NCBI GenBank assembly: GCA_020062545.1
Contig: JAGUWD010000020.1
Coordinates: 62,001 to 126,000, forward strand
Direction of reading: 5' to 3'
Length of the DNA stretch: 64,000 nt
Origin: Thermodesulfovibrionales bacterium
GTDB lineage: Bacteria; Nitrospirota; Thermodesulfovibrionia; Thermodesulfovibrionales; Dissulfurispiraceae
Below are positions 1 to 8,388 of this stretch, piece by piece (positions within the stretch are counted from its first letter, which is position 1; every line of letters starts with the position of its first letter). The notes under the pieces were generated by a model, which was given only the letters and a program-made list of their open reading frames with translations, was not told where the DNA came from and made no database searches. The translations under genes were made by a program, and so were the position numbers.

Positions 1-457
1 TCTCGGTGCCATCAGGCTGTTTCTCTTTTACCTTTGATTTTGAGGTAATCTTAAAAGTTCTGTCGCGCGTAGCCTTTATTCTTTTTGCAATTTCATCGAG
101 CGCCCAGTCCCATTCAACCTCTTTCCATTCAGTTGCGCCCGGTGCACGGTATCTGGGCTTTGTCAGCCGCGTGGGATTATTTACGATCTGATAAAGGGAC
201 TGTCCTTTTGAACAAAGGGTTCCTTCATTAATGGGATGATCGGGGTCTCCCTCTGTGTTTATAACCTTGCCCTCTGATGTATACACTATAATGCCGCATC
301 CAACAGAACAGTAAGGACATATTGTCTGCGTCTCTTTTGCATTCTTAATTCTAAGCCCCTGCGCATATGCCTTTACAGGATTGAGATTAATGCCGAGAGA
401 GCCTATGAGCAGCGACCCTCCTGAAATCTTGAGAAAGTCCCGTCTTGATACCCCCAT
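1..457 (-). CDS. fdnG: formate dehydrogenase alpha subunit, N-terminal part (partial)
   Basis: This gene runs off the left edge and is absent from the ORF track; I read 152 codons. It looks like the molybdopterin/selenocysteine-type catalytic subunit of a periplasmic formate dehydrogenase, which oxidises formate to CO2. A twin-arginine signal (SRRDFLK, residues 4-10) is followed by a hydrophobic stretch and a likely cleavage site near residue 32. Cys47, 50, 54 and 82 form the 4Fe-4S motif CPYCSVGCG...LCSKG typical of the family. The ATG has a strong RBS (AGGGGGT), and a consensus sigma-70 promoter lies upstream. In relatives the reading frame continues to a Sec or Cys active site near residue 190, which lies outside this window. 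Other molybdopterin oxidoreductases are possible but less likely. Confidence 0.85.
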   Translation of the reverse strand, partial: MGVSRRDFLKISGGSLLIGSLGINLNPVKAYAQGLRIKNAKETQTICPYCSVGCGIIVYTSEGKVINTEGDPDHPINEGTLCSKGQSLYQIVNNPTRLTKPRYRAPGATEWKEVEWDWALDEIAKRIKATRDRTFKITSKSKVKEKQPDGTE

Positions 458-485
458 GACAACCCCCTATTAAAAATTTTTATCA

Positions 486-499
486 ATACATTAATGTAT
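486..499. promoter_or_regulatory. perfect 14-bp palindrome at the formate dehydrogenase start site
   Basis: ATACATTAATGTAT is a perfect palindrome starting two bases downstream of the -10 box, about where transcription should begin. This is a typical position for a repressor operator. The cognate regulator is not identifiable here. Confidence 0.4.
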
Positions 500-501
500 G
501 A

Positions 502-530
502 ATAATAGCTCCATAAGGAAATGTTGTCAA
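502..530 (-). promoter_or_regulatory. sigma-70 promoter for formate dehydrogenase
   Basis: On the minus strand TTGACA (525-530) and TATTAT (502-507) are separated by exactly 17 bases. The start codon at 457 is about 40 bases downstream of the expected start site. The promoter lies in the 131-bp gap after the bactofilin gene, so formate dehydrogenase probably has its own transcript. Confidence 0.75.
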
Positions 531-588
531 GTTTTAGATTGGAAAATCAGAAAATACTTTGGTGTTTCTGTTGTCTGGAAATATAAAT

Positions 589-969
589 TTATTTTACTGA
601 TGCCTCTTTGCCCGGAAAGTCTATAACCTTCATCTCATCTTTCTGAATAGTGGAGCGTCCCTCAAATATGCCGCCCTCTGCAACAGACAGTTTGCTTGTG
701 TGAATATCGCCAAACAGCTTGCCGGTATGCTTGATCTCCACAAGTTCATCCGCATTCACATTACCCTCCACGCTGCCACCGATTACCACGCATCGTGCCT
801 TTATATCGCCTGTAACGGATGCATCATCTCCAAGTATAACCGAATCTGCAATAATGTTTCCTGTTAACTTTCCGTCAATCCTTAAAGTTCCATTGGCGGT
901 TATGTCGCCTTTGAATTCTGAATCATGACCGATTAATGCCTCAAGTTTATTATTTTTCTTTAGAAACAT
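589..969 (-). CDS. bactofilin (polymer-forming cytoskeletal protein)
   Basis: The 126-residue product has the bactofilin (DUF583) pattern: a short charged N-terminus, then regularly spaced hydrophobic/glycine strands (GDITANGTLRIDGKLTGNI, GDIHTSKLSVAEGGIFEG) that fold as a beta-solenoid, then a short charged tail. Bactofilins polymerise without nucleotide and act as membrane-associated scaffolds for cell-wall enzymes. The gene lies directly after an M23 endopeptidase gene, 52 bp downstream. That pairing is known from helical and curved bacteria, where bactofilin positions the peptidase and shapes the cell. It is probably the last gene of the valS-nadC-purM run. Confidence 0.9.
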   Translation of the reverse strand: MFLKKNNKLEALIGHDSEFKGDITANGTLRIDGKLTGNIIADSVILGDDASVTGDIKARCVVIGGSVEGNVNADELVEIKHTGKLFGDIHTSKLSVAEGGIFEGRSTIQKDEMKVIDFPGKEASVK

Positions 970-985
970 TTTTTGCCTCCCTGTG

Positions 986-1013
986 CATAAAGGGGGCTTT
1001 GTCCCCCCTTATG
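986..1013 (-). other. G/C hairpin between M23 peptidase and bactofilin
   Basis: An 11-base arm (CATAAAGGGGG) and its near-complement flank a 6-base loop, one mismatch. There is no T-run, so it may be an mRNA-processing or attenuating hairpin rather than a full terminator. Confidence 0.45.
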
Positions 1014-1021
1014 AAATCCCT

Positions 1022-1870
1022 CTAACTATTATTTTTAATAAAATCTATTGGATTTACCGGCTTGCCGTTATGCCATACCTCATAGTGCAGATGAGGCCCT
1101 GTAGTATTTCCTGTAGAGCCGACATGAGCTATGATATCTCCCCTCTTTACTTTCTGCCCTACCCTGACACCAATTGAACTGTTATGGGCATAAAATGTGG
1201 AATATCCAGATCCATGCTCTACAACTACGAGATTTCCGTTTCCTGCACTCCAGCCGGAAAAACTCACTATGCCGTCAGCAGTTGCCTTTACAGGCGTACC
1301 AGTGCCTGCCGAGATATCAAGCCCTGAATGGAATTCCTGTCCTCCGTATTTAGGGTTTTCCCTGTTGCCGAATCCCGATGTTATCCTTCCTATAATAGGC
1401 CAGCCCTTTGGAGTAGACATGTATATGTCTTTCTGGTTTTTCAGAAAATCCTGAATCTCTGTAACTCTCTCGATGGTATTCTTTATCTGGTCTTTCAACA
1501 GGTCCATATCCAGTGAGCCTGCGTCATGAATATTAACTTTTGCATCCACATTTTCAAGTATCTTTTCCTTGCTCTTAAATGATAAAAGCCTTTTAAACTC
1601 CGACTCTGCCTTTTCCAGCATGGATATGGTTGTTTTAAGCTCCACAAACTGGCCCATATAAAAATTCAATTTGCTTTTCATATTGTAGTATTCGATGGTG
1701 TCTATGGCAACCGAGACGACATAGATGGAGCCGACCAGCCATAATATCACGGATGACACAACGCCGACGGATGGGAGTTTTATATTGATTGTCCGCTTGC
1801 TGTCATGAGGTATGAGCATTATAGTGATGGGGGTGAAAAGTTTTCTAAAAAACCTTTTTAGTTTATACAT
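1022..1870 (-). CDS. membrane-anchored M23 family metallopeptidase (LytM domain)
   Basis: The 282-residue protein has a cationic N-terminus, one transmembrane segment (about residues 34-56), a helical coiled-coil-like region (about 60-150) and a C-terminal M23 domain. Zinc-ligand motifs are visible: HSGLD (HxxxD) and GPHLHYEV (HxH). M23 enzymes cut peptide cross-links of peptidoglycan in the periplasm; the anchor and coiled coil suggest recruitment to a complex. The start overlaps the purM stop by 8 bp, which implies translational coupling, and a bactofilin gene follows. A shape-determining endopeptidase (Csd1-like role) is my inference from this neighbour. Confidence 0.9.
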   Translation of the reverse strand: MYKLKRFFRKLFTPITIMLIPHDSKRTINIKLPSVGVVSSVILWLVGSIYVVSVAIDTIEYYNMKSKLNFYMGQFVELKTTISMLEKAESEFKRLLSFKSKEKILENVDAKVNIHDAGSLDMDLLKDQIKNTIERVTEIQDFLKNQKDIYMSTPKGWPIIGRITSGFGNRENPKYGGQEFHSGLDISAGTGTPVKATADGIVSFSGWSAGNGNLVVVEHGSGYSTFYAHNSSIGVRVGQKVKRGDIIAHVGSTGNTTGPHLHYEVWHNGKPVNPIDFIKNNS

Positions 1871-2894
1871 AGCGTATCTTTTCTCCTCCTTTTTCTATAA
1901 ATCCAATATTGTAGGCGTCAAAGCCATATTGCTTTAAAGCGGAGATCGAAAGGTCGGAATTTTCTTTAGGTAATACTATAACATATCCGATACCCAGATT
2001 AAAGGTTTTTTTCATATCCTCATCAGGGACATTACCAAGTTTTTTGATAATATTAAATATAGGCGGCACCGGCCATGAGTTTTCTTTTATTACTGCGGTC
2101 AGTCCATCTCCGATTATTCTCGGCACATTGCCCACAATGCCGCCGCCTGTTATATGGGCCATTCCATGAATATCCATCTTATCTTTCAATGCATCGAATG
2201 CCTTCACATATATCTTCGTGGGCTTAAGAAGTTCTTCTCCGATTGTAGTGCCAAGCTCGGGCATGTGTGTATCAACATCGAATTTGACTGCATCGAAAAA
2301 TACCTTCCTTGCAAGGGAATAGCCATTGCTGTGCAGGCCGCTCGATGCTAAGCCTATAATGGCATCCCCCTCTTTTATCTTTGAGCCATCAACGATTTTA
2401 TCTCTATCCACAACGCCAACTGCAAAACCTGCAAGGTCGTATTCTCCTTCCCTATAAAATCCTGGCATCTCTGCTGTCTCTCCACCAATCAATGCACATC
2501 CTGATTCTTTGCAACCCTCTGCAATGCCTTTTACCACATCCTTTGCCTTTTCCGACTTGAGTTTTCCTGTTGCAAAGTAATCGAGGAAAAATAAAGGCTC
2601 CGCACCAAGGGTAAGAATGTCATTTACGCACATCGCCACAAGGTCAATGCCGACTGTGTCGTGCCTGTCCATCATGAATGCAATCTTTAATTTTGTCCCT
2701 ACGCCGTCGGTTCCGCTCACAAGCACCGGCTCTTTATACTTTTTAATATCGAGTTTGAACAATGCGCCAAAAGAGCCTATTTCGGTCATAACCTCTGGCC
2801 TGAACGTCTTTTTCACCAGAGGCGAGATGAGGCTGATAAACCTGTCGCCTTCGTCAATATCAACGCCGGCCTTTTTATATGTTAACTCTTCCAT
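1863..2894 (-). CDS. purM: phosphoribosylformylglycinamidine cyclo-ligase
   Basis: AIR synthetase, the fifth step of purine biosynthesis, converts FGAM to AIR with ATP in the cytoplasm. The protein begins MEELTYKKAGVDIDEGDRFI and contains the family segments VSGTDGVGTKLKIA, GGETAEMPGFY and AHITGGGIVGNVPRI. I chose the ATG at 2894 rather than the longer ORF start at 2909, because AGGGGTGAT stands directly before it and the shorter N-terminus matches the family. The gene lies just after nadC and overlaps the M23 peptidase start. The length (343 residues) is normal. Confidence 0.95.
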   Translation of the reverse strand: MEELTYKKAGVDIDEGDRFISLISPLVKKTFRPEVMTEIGSFGALFKLDIKKYKEPVLVSGTDGVGTKLKIAFMMDRHDTVGIDLVAMCVNDILTLGAEPLFFLDYFATGKLKSEKAKDVVKGIAEGCKESGCALIGGETAEMPGFYREGEYDLAGFAVGVVDRDKIVDGSKIKEGDAIIGLASSGLHSNGYSLARKVFFDAVKFDVDTHMPELGTTIGEELLKPTKIYVKAFDALKDKMDIHGMAHITGGGIVGNVPRIIGDGLTAVIKENSWPVPPIFNIIKKLGNVPDEDMKKTFNLGIGYVIVLPKENSDLSISALKQYGFDAYNIGFIEKGGEKIRYV

Positions 2895-2901
2895 ATCACC
2901 C

Positions 2902-3729
2902 CTAAACAAACTTCATGCTTATATCCACAGCCCTTGCAGAGTGTGTCAATGCGCCGATGGATATTATATCAACTCCTGTCTCTGCAATGCCCCTGATATT
3001 TTCGAGATTCACGTTTCCCGATGCTTCGAGAATGGCCTTACCCTTTGCAATCTTTACCGCCTTTTTCATATCAGGGATAGACATGTTATCGAGCATAATG
3101 ACATCAGCCCCTGCATCCAATGCCTCTCTTAATTCATCAAGACTTTTTACTTCGGTCTCAATTTTTAAGAGATGGTGTCCCTTCTTCGCAAGCATAACAG
3201 CCTTTTTCACACCACCTGCAATTTTTATGTGATTGTCTTTGATCAAAATCCCGTCATAAAGCCCGAACCTATGGTTTATTCCTCCGCCAACTCCAACGCC
3301 ATATTTTTCCATGATGCGCATTCCCGGTATGGTCTTTCTGGTATCAGCAATCCTTACAGATAACCCCTCGACTTTTTTTACAAACTGATTTGTCATCGTA
3401 GCAATTCCTGATATGCGCTGCAGTATATTCAATGAAATCCTCTCTCCTGCAAGAAGGCTTCTCGCTCTCCCTGAAATCATGGCGATTATATCGCCCTTTT
3501 TAACATGGGCTCCTTCATCAAAATATATTTGCATTTCAATACCGGGGTCTATCGCATTAAATACTTCCTTTACAAAAGGCATCCCTGCAAGTATAAAATC
3601 TTGCTTTGCAATGATATTCGCCTTGGCTTTTTTCTCCCTGGGAACAATCAAAAGGGATGTTATATCGCCATGTCCTATGTCTTCAAGTATCGCAAGATGA
3701 ATTGTTTCTTTTAAAAGTTCGTTCATCAT
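2902..3729 (-). CDS. nadC: nicotinate-nucleotide pyrophosphorylase (quinolinate phosphoribosyltransferase)
   Basis: NadC makes nicotinate mononucleotide from quinolinate and PRPP in de novo NAD synthesis. The 275-residue sequence has the expected substrate-site segments: ADTRKTIPGMR, KYGVGVGGGINHRFGL, ILIKDNH, and a C-terminal VDIISIGALTHSA barrel end. Its ATG overlaps the stop of the preceding unknown gene by 4 bp (ATGA), indicating a tightly coupled operon. nadA and nadB are not in this window. Confidence 0.95.
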   Translation of the reverse strand: MMNELLKETIHLAILEDIGHGDITSLLIVPREKKAKANIIAKQDFILAGMPFVKEVFNAIDPGIEMQIYFDEGAHVKKGDIIAMISGRARSLLAGERISLNILQRISGIATMTNQFVKKVEGLSVRIADTRKTIPGMRIMEKYGVGVGGGINHRFGLYDGILIKDNHIKIAGGVKKAVMLAKKGHHLLKIETEVKSLDELREALDAGADVIMLDNMSIPDMKKAVKIAKGKAILEASGNVNLENIRGIAETGVDIISIGALTHSARAVDISMKFV

Positions 3730-4208
3730 TTTTTCTTAAAAATTGAAAACAATCCGAATATCCCTCCGGCAACAGCGCCTATCGCAAGGGCAGAACGCCA
3801 GTCAAGAAGTGTGGTCACATTGCCGTTTATATTTTTACCTATCATGAGTATCGAAGTGCTGTTGTTGGAATTTATCTCCCTCGCAGCAATGATACCTGCA
3901 GCACTCTTATTTACAACTGCCTCTTCTGCTGAAACTGCAACAGGCGCAAATGAAAAATTAAGATTTGTGGTATTTCCTGCTGTCAGAATTCCTATGCTCT
4001 GGTTTAAAGAAAGGCTTGCACCACGCATCAGCACGGATGCTCCCTGCGTAACCTCAACCCGCTCGCCGTCAATGCTCAATGCACCGACCTGCTGCAGCTC
4101 GATATGGCCTCCTTCTACTGACCTGACAGTGCTCTGTCTTATGTTCATAAATTCTGCTTCGACCATACCAAGGTTTTTATTCTCCATCTCTATGATCTCT
4201 TTCTCCAC
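3726..4208 (-). CDS. uncharacterised solenoid-like protein with C-terminal membrane anchor
   Basis: I do not recognise a family. The 160 residues show alternating short hydrophobic strands and turns (GGHIELQQVGALSIDG, QGASVLMRGASLSLNQS, NSTSILMIGKNINGNV), which suggests a beta-solenoid. The C-terminal segment, about residues 138-157 (SALAIGAVAGGIFGLFSIF), is followed by KKK, like a single-pass anchor. It lies between valS and nadC and overlaps nadC by 4 bp. A bactofilin, also a solenoid-forming scaffold, is encoded at the end of the same gene run, so an envelope scaffold role is possible but unproven. Confidence 0.75.
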   Translation of the reverse strand: MEKEIIEMENKNLGMVEAEFMNIRQSTVRSVEGGHIELQQVGALSIDGERVEVTQGASVLMRGASLSLNQSIGILTAGNTTNLNFSFAPVAVSAEEAVVNKSAAGIIAAREINSNNSTSILMIGKNINGNVTTLLDWRSALAIGAVAGGIFGLFSIFKKK

Positions 4209-4233
4209 TTTTTACCCCCTTTATTTTGTATTG

Positions 4234-4329
4234 GTAGCCAGTGGCCAGTTTCCAATAACCAGATTTTTCCTATCTGCAGACCAACAGTCACTTACTAATA
4301 TTTTCATGGCTACCGATCACTGGCTACTG
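4234..4329. repeat. heptad repeat hairpin after valS
   Basis: Left arm 4234-4262 is four 7-mers (GTAGCCA, GTGGCCA, GTTTCCA, ATAACCA). Right arm 4307-4329 is TGGCTAC, CGATCAC, TGGCTAC, complementary to the left. The right arm encodes the last valS codons (TVASDR and stop). Confidence 0.8.
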
Positions 4330-7141
4330 TTTTTAATAGTTTTATGTTCTCCTCTATTTTTACCTTTTTATGTGTAAGGTCTCCAAACTTTACTCTCTCC
4401 TTTTCCACAACAGCCTGCGGGGCATTTTTCACAAAATCTTCATTGGAAAGCTTTTTGGTGAGGGTTGCCATTGCATCTTCTATCTTTGTCTTCTCCTTCT
4501 GAAGCCTTTCTATCTCCGCCTTCACATCTATCAGGCCTTCTATTGGAATATAAATTTCCATCTTATCCTTCACAGATACCGCAGAGCCCTTTACCCTCGT
4601 AATATCAGGTCCGATGCTTATCTCTTTGCACCGCGTTAATTTCATTATAGCGGTGAGATTGCTTTTAAGAATATCCTCAACCTCTTTTGATGAGGTCTTT
4701 ATATCTGCCCTGATTTCGAGCGAAGGAGCTATATTCAATTCACCTCTCACACTCCTTATACCTGTAACTGCGTTTATCACATAATTCATCTTCTCTTCTG
4801 CATCCAGATATTTCGGCAGTTTTTCGGGATACGGAGAGGCCATAATGCTTTTGCTCTGTTTAAATACACTATTCCACAATTCTTCGGTAACATATGGCAT
4901 AAATGGATGAAGCAGTTGAATGGTCTTTTCGAGGACAAAGAACAGATAGTTTATAATTGTTGCCTTTTCTTCACTGCTCCCATGATGAAGGACAGGCTTT
5001 GTAAACTCTATGTACCAGTCACAGAATTCATGCCAGACAAATTGGTATATGCTGTTTGCAGCATCGTTAAATCTGTAGTTCGTGAGATTTCTGTTTACCT
5101 CTTCTGCTGTAAATGCCAGTCTGCTCAATATCCATTTACTCGGAAGGTCTAGGTCATTGTCATGTCCGTGCAATGGCTGCTTTCCCCATAAATCTTCATT
5201 ATTCACTATGAATTTCGTTGCATTCCATAGCTTATTTATGAAGTATCTGTATCCTTCTACCCGGTCCTCAGAAAATCTCACGTCCCTTCCCTGTGCTGCA
5301 AATGCAGCGAGGGTGAACCTGAATGCATCGGCGCCATATTTATCTATCATCACGAGCGGGTCTATAACATTTCCCTTTGACTTGGACATCTTCTGTCCCT
5401 TTGAATCACGTACAAGGGCATGGATATAGACATCCCTGAAAGGCACATCATTCATGAATTTAAGCCCCATCATGATCATGCGTGCGACCCAGAAGAAAAG
5501 AATATCAAAGCCTGTAACAAGGACGCTGGTTGGATAGAATGTCTTTAAATCCTCTGTTTCATCAGGCCATCCTAATGTAGAGAAAGGCCACAATGCAGAT
5601 GAAAACCATGTGTCAAGGACATCAGGGTCACGGATTATGTTTTTGCTGCCGCATTCTGGGCACTCTTCCAAATCCTCTCTTAGGCAAATCGGCTTAACGC
5701 TCTTTGATATTCTTATGATCTTCGAATTTTTGATTATGTCCTCATGGCCCATTCCCGACTTTCTTAGTTCCGAATATATACCGCCTGTGACCTTTCTTCC
5801 GTCCTTGAGCATGGCAGGCTCAAAAAATATATGCTCTATCATCTCTCCCTGAGGCGGCATTCCGTCAGAGCCTTTGCAGTCAGGGCAATACCAGACAGGT
5901 ATCCGGTGACCCCACCATATCTGACGGGATATACACCAGTCCTTTATGTCCCTCATCCATGCAAAATAGTTGTTTTCCCACTGCTCTGGAATAAGCCTTA
6001 TACTTCTCTCCTCGACTGCCTTTACCGCTTCTGCAGCAAGGGATTCTATCTTCACATACCACTGAATTGTAAGGATAGGCTCTATTATGGTCTTGCATCT
6101 GTAACAATGTCCAACAGAGTGGCGATGCTTTTTGTCGCCTTCGAGCAAGTCGAGTTCCTGTAAATCTTCTATGACCTTTTTCCTGCAGGCATATCTGTCA
6201 AGGCCAATGTATCGCTCTCCTGCATCTGCTGACATGCGGCCGTCTTCTGCAATAACGCTTATAGACTTAAGATTATGGCGCTTACCAATTGCTTCATCAT
6301 TGAAATCGTGTGCAGGCGTTACTTTCACTGCTCCAGTTCCAAAGGAAGGGTCAACTGCCGGATCCGCAATTACAGGTATTTTCCTGCCAGCCAGTGGCAG
6401 GTCAAGACTTTTGCCGATAAGGTCTTTATATCTCGCATCTTCAGGATGCACTGCAACTGCAGTATCGCCGAGCATTGTCTCAGGCCTTGTGGTTGAAACC
6501 GTGATATAACCATCTCCCTCTGAGAGCGGATATTTTATGTTATACAGTTTACCGTCAAGCTCCTCATATTCAACCTCAAGGTCAGAAAGTGCAGTATGGC
6601 ACCTCGGACACCAGTTGATTAAGCGGTTATCCCTGTATATGAGACCTTCTTCAAATAGCCTTACAAAGACCTCCCTGACAGCCCTCGATAATCCTTCGTC
6701 CAGGGTAAATCTCTCCCTCGACCAGTCGCAGGACGCACCAAGCTTTTTAAGCTGATGGATTATTCTCCCGCCGTATTCTGCCTTCCACTTCCAGACCCTC
6801 TCGATAAATGCATCTCTACCTAATTTATATCTGTCTATTCCTTCCTTGGATATTTCTCTCTCTACAACATTCTGGGTCGCAATCCCGGCATGGTCAGTTC
6901 CGGGAAGCCATAATACCTTATGCCCCAACATCCTTTTCCATCGTGCAAGAATATCCTGAATCGTGGCATTAAGGGCATGACCCATGTGAAGGGAGCCGGT
7001 GACATTAGGCGGAGGAATGACTATGCAAAAGGGCGACCTGGCAGCATCGGGATCCGGTTTGAAATATCCGTTCTTTTCCCAAAAAACATACCATCTGTCT
7101 TCTATGTCTTCAGGACTGTAAGTTTTCTTTAATTCGATCAT
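4310..7141 (-). CDS. valS: valyl-tRNA synthetase
   Basis: A class I synthetase charging tRNA-Val, 943 residues and complete. The HIGH-type signature is PPPNVTGSLHMGH (residues 43-55) and the second signature is GQKMSKSKGN. The CP1 editing domain lies between them, with zinc-like CxxC pairs (WCPRCHTAL, WYCPDCKG, CPECGSKN). The C-terminus is the usual coiled-coil tRNA-binding arm (IERLQKEKTKIEDAMATLTK). The last few residues come from the downstream heptad repeat, which has replaced the natural end. The start ATG is followed by IELKKTYSPEDIEDRWY, as expected. A 167-bp inverted-repeat element lies 31 bp upstream. Confidence 0.97.
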   Translation of the reverse strand: MIELKKTYSPEDIEDRWYVFWEKNGYFKPDPDAARSPFCIVIPPPNVTGSLHMGHALNATIQDILARWKRMLGHKVLWLPGTDHAGIATQNVVEREISKEGIDRYKLGRDAFIERVWKWKAEYGGRIIHQLKKLGASCDWSRERFTLDEGLSRAVREVFVRLFEEGLIYRDNRLINWCPRCHTALSDLEVEYEELDGKLYNIKYPLSEGDGYITVSTTRPETMLGDTAVAVHPEDARYKDLIGKSLDLPLAGRKIPVIADPAVDPSFGTGAVKVTPAHDFNDEAIGKRHNLKSISVIAEDGRMSADAGERYIGLDRYACRKKVIEDLQELDLLEGDKKHRHSVGHCYRCKTIIEPILTIQWYVKIESLAAEAVKAVEERSIRLIPEQWENNYFAWMRDIKDWCISRQIWWGHRIPVWYCPDCKGSDGMPPQGEMIEHIFFEPAMLKDGRKVTGGIYSELRKSGMGHEDIIKNSKIIRISKSVKPICLREDLEECPECGSKNIIRDPDVLDTWFSSALWPFSTLGWPDETEDLKTFYPTSVLVTGFDILFFWVARMIMMGLKFMNDVPFRDVYIHALVRDSKGQKMSKSKGNVIDPLVMIDKYGADAFRFTLAAFAAQGRDVRFSEDRVEGYRYFINKLWNATKFIVNNEDLWGKQPLHGHDNDLDLPSKWILSRLAFTAEEVNRNLTNYRFNDAANSIYQFVWHEFCDWYIEFTKPVLHHGSSEEKATIINYLFFVLEKTIQLLHPFMPYVTEELWNSVFKQSKSIMASPYPEKLPKYLDAEEKMNYVINAVTGIRSVRGELNIAPSLEIRADIKTSSKEVEDILKSNLTAIMKLTRCKEISIGPDITRVKGSAVSVKDKMEIYIPIEGLIDVKAEIERLQKEKTKIEDAMATLTKKLSNEDFVKNAPQAVVEKERVKFGDLTHKKVKIEENIKLLKTVASDR

Positions 7142-7171
7142 AATTAAATTAAACGATTTTAATTTCAGCGA

Positions 7172-7338
7172 TATATGTCAGACGCGGATCAAAAACTTTA
7201 AACTCCGCACTTGTAAAGACATTTACCTTGCATCCGTCATCTACTACATTGGATACTTGTTGGGTGATGCAATTATAATCCTTTGTTATACACATGAAAT
7301 ACGACTTTTTAAAGGCTTTGAGCCGTGCCTGACATATA
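7172..7338 (-). repeat. inverted-repeat element, copy 1
   Basis: A 16-bp stem at each end (TATATGTCAG... / ...CTGACATATA, two mismatches) encloses a conserved core including TCATCTACTACATTG and a second inner inverted repeat built on AAAGNCTTT. About 167 bp. Similarity to copy 2 continues past the right stem (CGCTCAAYTTAGCY), into the last codons of the next gene. It fills the 203-bp gap between valS and the response regulator. Confidence 0.8.
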
Positions 7339-7344
7339 GCACGC

Positions 7345-8331
7345 TCAACTTAGCTCTGAAGTAATCTTTTCTATCTCTTTCTTTATCAATGTTTCGGCAA
7401 CTTCAGGTACGATCCTTTTAATCGCAGCCTCGATCTCGCCCCTCATGGATCCCATCAAGTCCTTCATCAACTCCCTTGTTACATTCTCAATAATATCCGG
7501 CGCTATTGATGATACTGCCTGTTCAACCGAATCCTTTATTGCTGAAGATATCCTGGGTAATACATCGCTAACTATGACACCTGAAATTTTTTCTTCAACA
7601 CTTCCCTGCGGTATCTCTGAAACCTGTTCAATTACGGGTGCTGCCAACGGCTCTTTATGTTCTTCGGTAGTAGGAATTTCTTCTTCTTTCATTGTCTCGG
7701 CCATCGTTCCGGCCATAGCCTCTGATAATTCAGCCTCAAAACCCTTTGCCTCATATTCCTCTTCTGCCATCACCTGTTCCTCTGCCTTTTCTTCAGCTAC
7801 TGGAATCTCCTCATCCCACCTCGGCTCCTGAACTTCCAATTTAGATAATTCAACCGATTCGGACATAGCTCCGGATAATCCAACAGAGACTTCAGAAGTA
7901 CCGGCCTCAGACAGCAATTCCTCCTCCTGGATTTCTTCGGCCTCAGCCTGTTTTGCAGGCTCGAAATTCTTGAGCAAAGCCTTTACCTTGCTTATCAATT
8001 CCTGAGATTCAAAAGGCTTGATGATAAAGTCATCCGCATAAACTGATTTCGCATACTCTTCGTCAAATGGTTCGAATGCACCTGCAAGAAGGATTACCGG
8101 GATCATGGCAGTGGCCATGTCATTCTTTATCTTTTCGCAGAGTTGATAGCCGTTTAATTTTGGCATCTCGATATCCGCAAGAATAATATCGGGTTTGAAT
8201 GACTCCAATGCCTGAAGGGCCTGTTCTCCGTCATTAAATGCCCTTATCTCAAAATCTTCTGGCGCCAGAACAAGCTCAACCACTTTCTGGATAGTCAGGC
8301 TGTCATCCGCTAACAGCAGTTTATAAGGCAT
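7345..8331 (-). CDS. response regulator with acidic linker and helical C-terminal tail
   Basis: Residues 1-120 form a CheY-like receiver with acidic pocket D9/D10, phosphoacceptor D53 (LADIEMP) and conserved lysine (IIKPFES). Residues about 125-245 are a low-complexity Glu/Ala-rich linker. The last 80 residues look amphipathic and helical (SDVLPRISSAIKDSVEQAV, PEVAETLIKKEIEKI). No DNA-binding or enzymatic output domain is visible, so it probably acts by protein contact, possibly through a polymerising or polar-targeting tail; that is inference. A sigma-70 promoter lies just upstream, so it is transcribed apart from isc. No kinase gene is adjacent. Confidence 0.8.
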   Translation of the reverse strand: MPYKLLLADDSLTIQKVVELVLAPEDFEIRAFNDGEQALQALESFKPDIILADIEMPKLNGYQLCEKIKNDMATAMIPVILLAGAFEPFDEEYAKSVYADDFIIKPFESQELISKVKALLKNFEPAKQAEAEEIQEEELLSEAGTSEVSVGLSGAMSESVELSKLEVQEPRWDEEIPVAEEKAEEQVMAEEEYEAKGFEAELSEAMAGTMAETMKEEEIPTTEEHKEPLAAPVIEQVSEIPQGSVEEKISGVIVSDVLPRISSAIKDSVEQAVSSIAPDIIENVTRELMKDLMGSMRGEIEAAIKRIVPEVAETLIKKEIEKITSELS

Positions 8332-8360
8332 AATCCCCCTTTGTCGTACAGGTTATAAAC

Positions 8361-8388
8361 TCTATAATGCTATGACGCTGTTTGTCAA
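8361..8388 (-). promoter_or_regulatory. sigma-70 promoter of the response regulator gene
   Basis: TTGACA (8383-8388, overlapping the iscU stop codon) and TATAGA (8361-8366) with a 16-base spacer on the minus strand. The start codon is 30 bp downstream. Confidence 0.65.

Noticed and set aside
6-191. 61-residue plus-strand ORF at the left edge
   Set aside because: It is antisense to the clear formate dehydrogenase reading frame.
7172-7338. Integron attC site
   Set aside because: The variable stems recall attC, but I find no GTTRRRY core sites, no gene cassettes and no integrase. The copies are also far apart.
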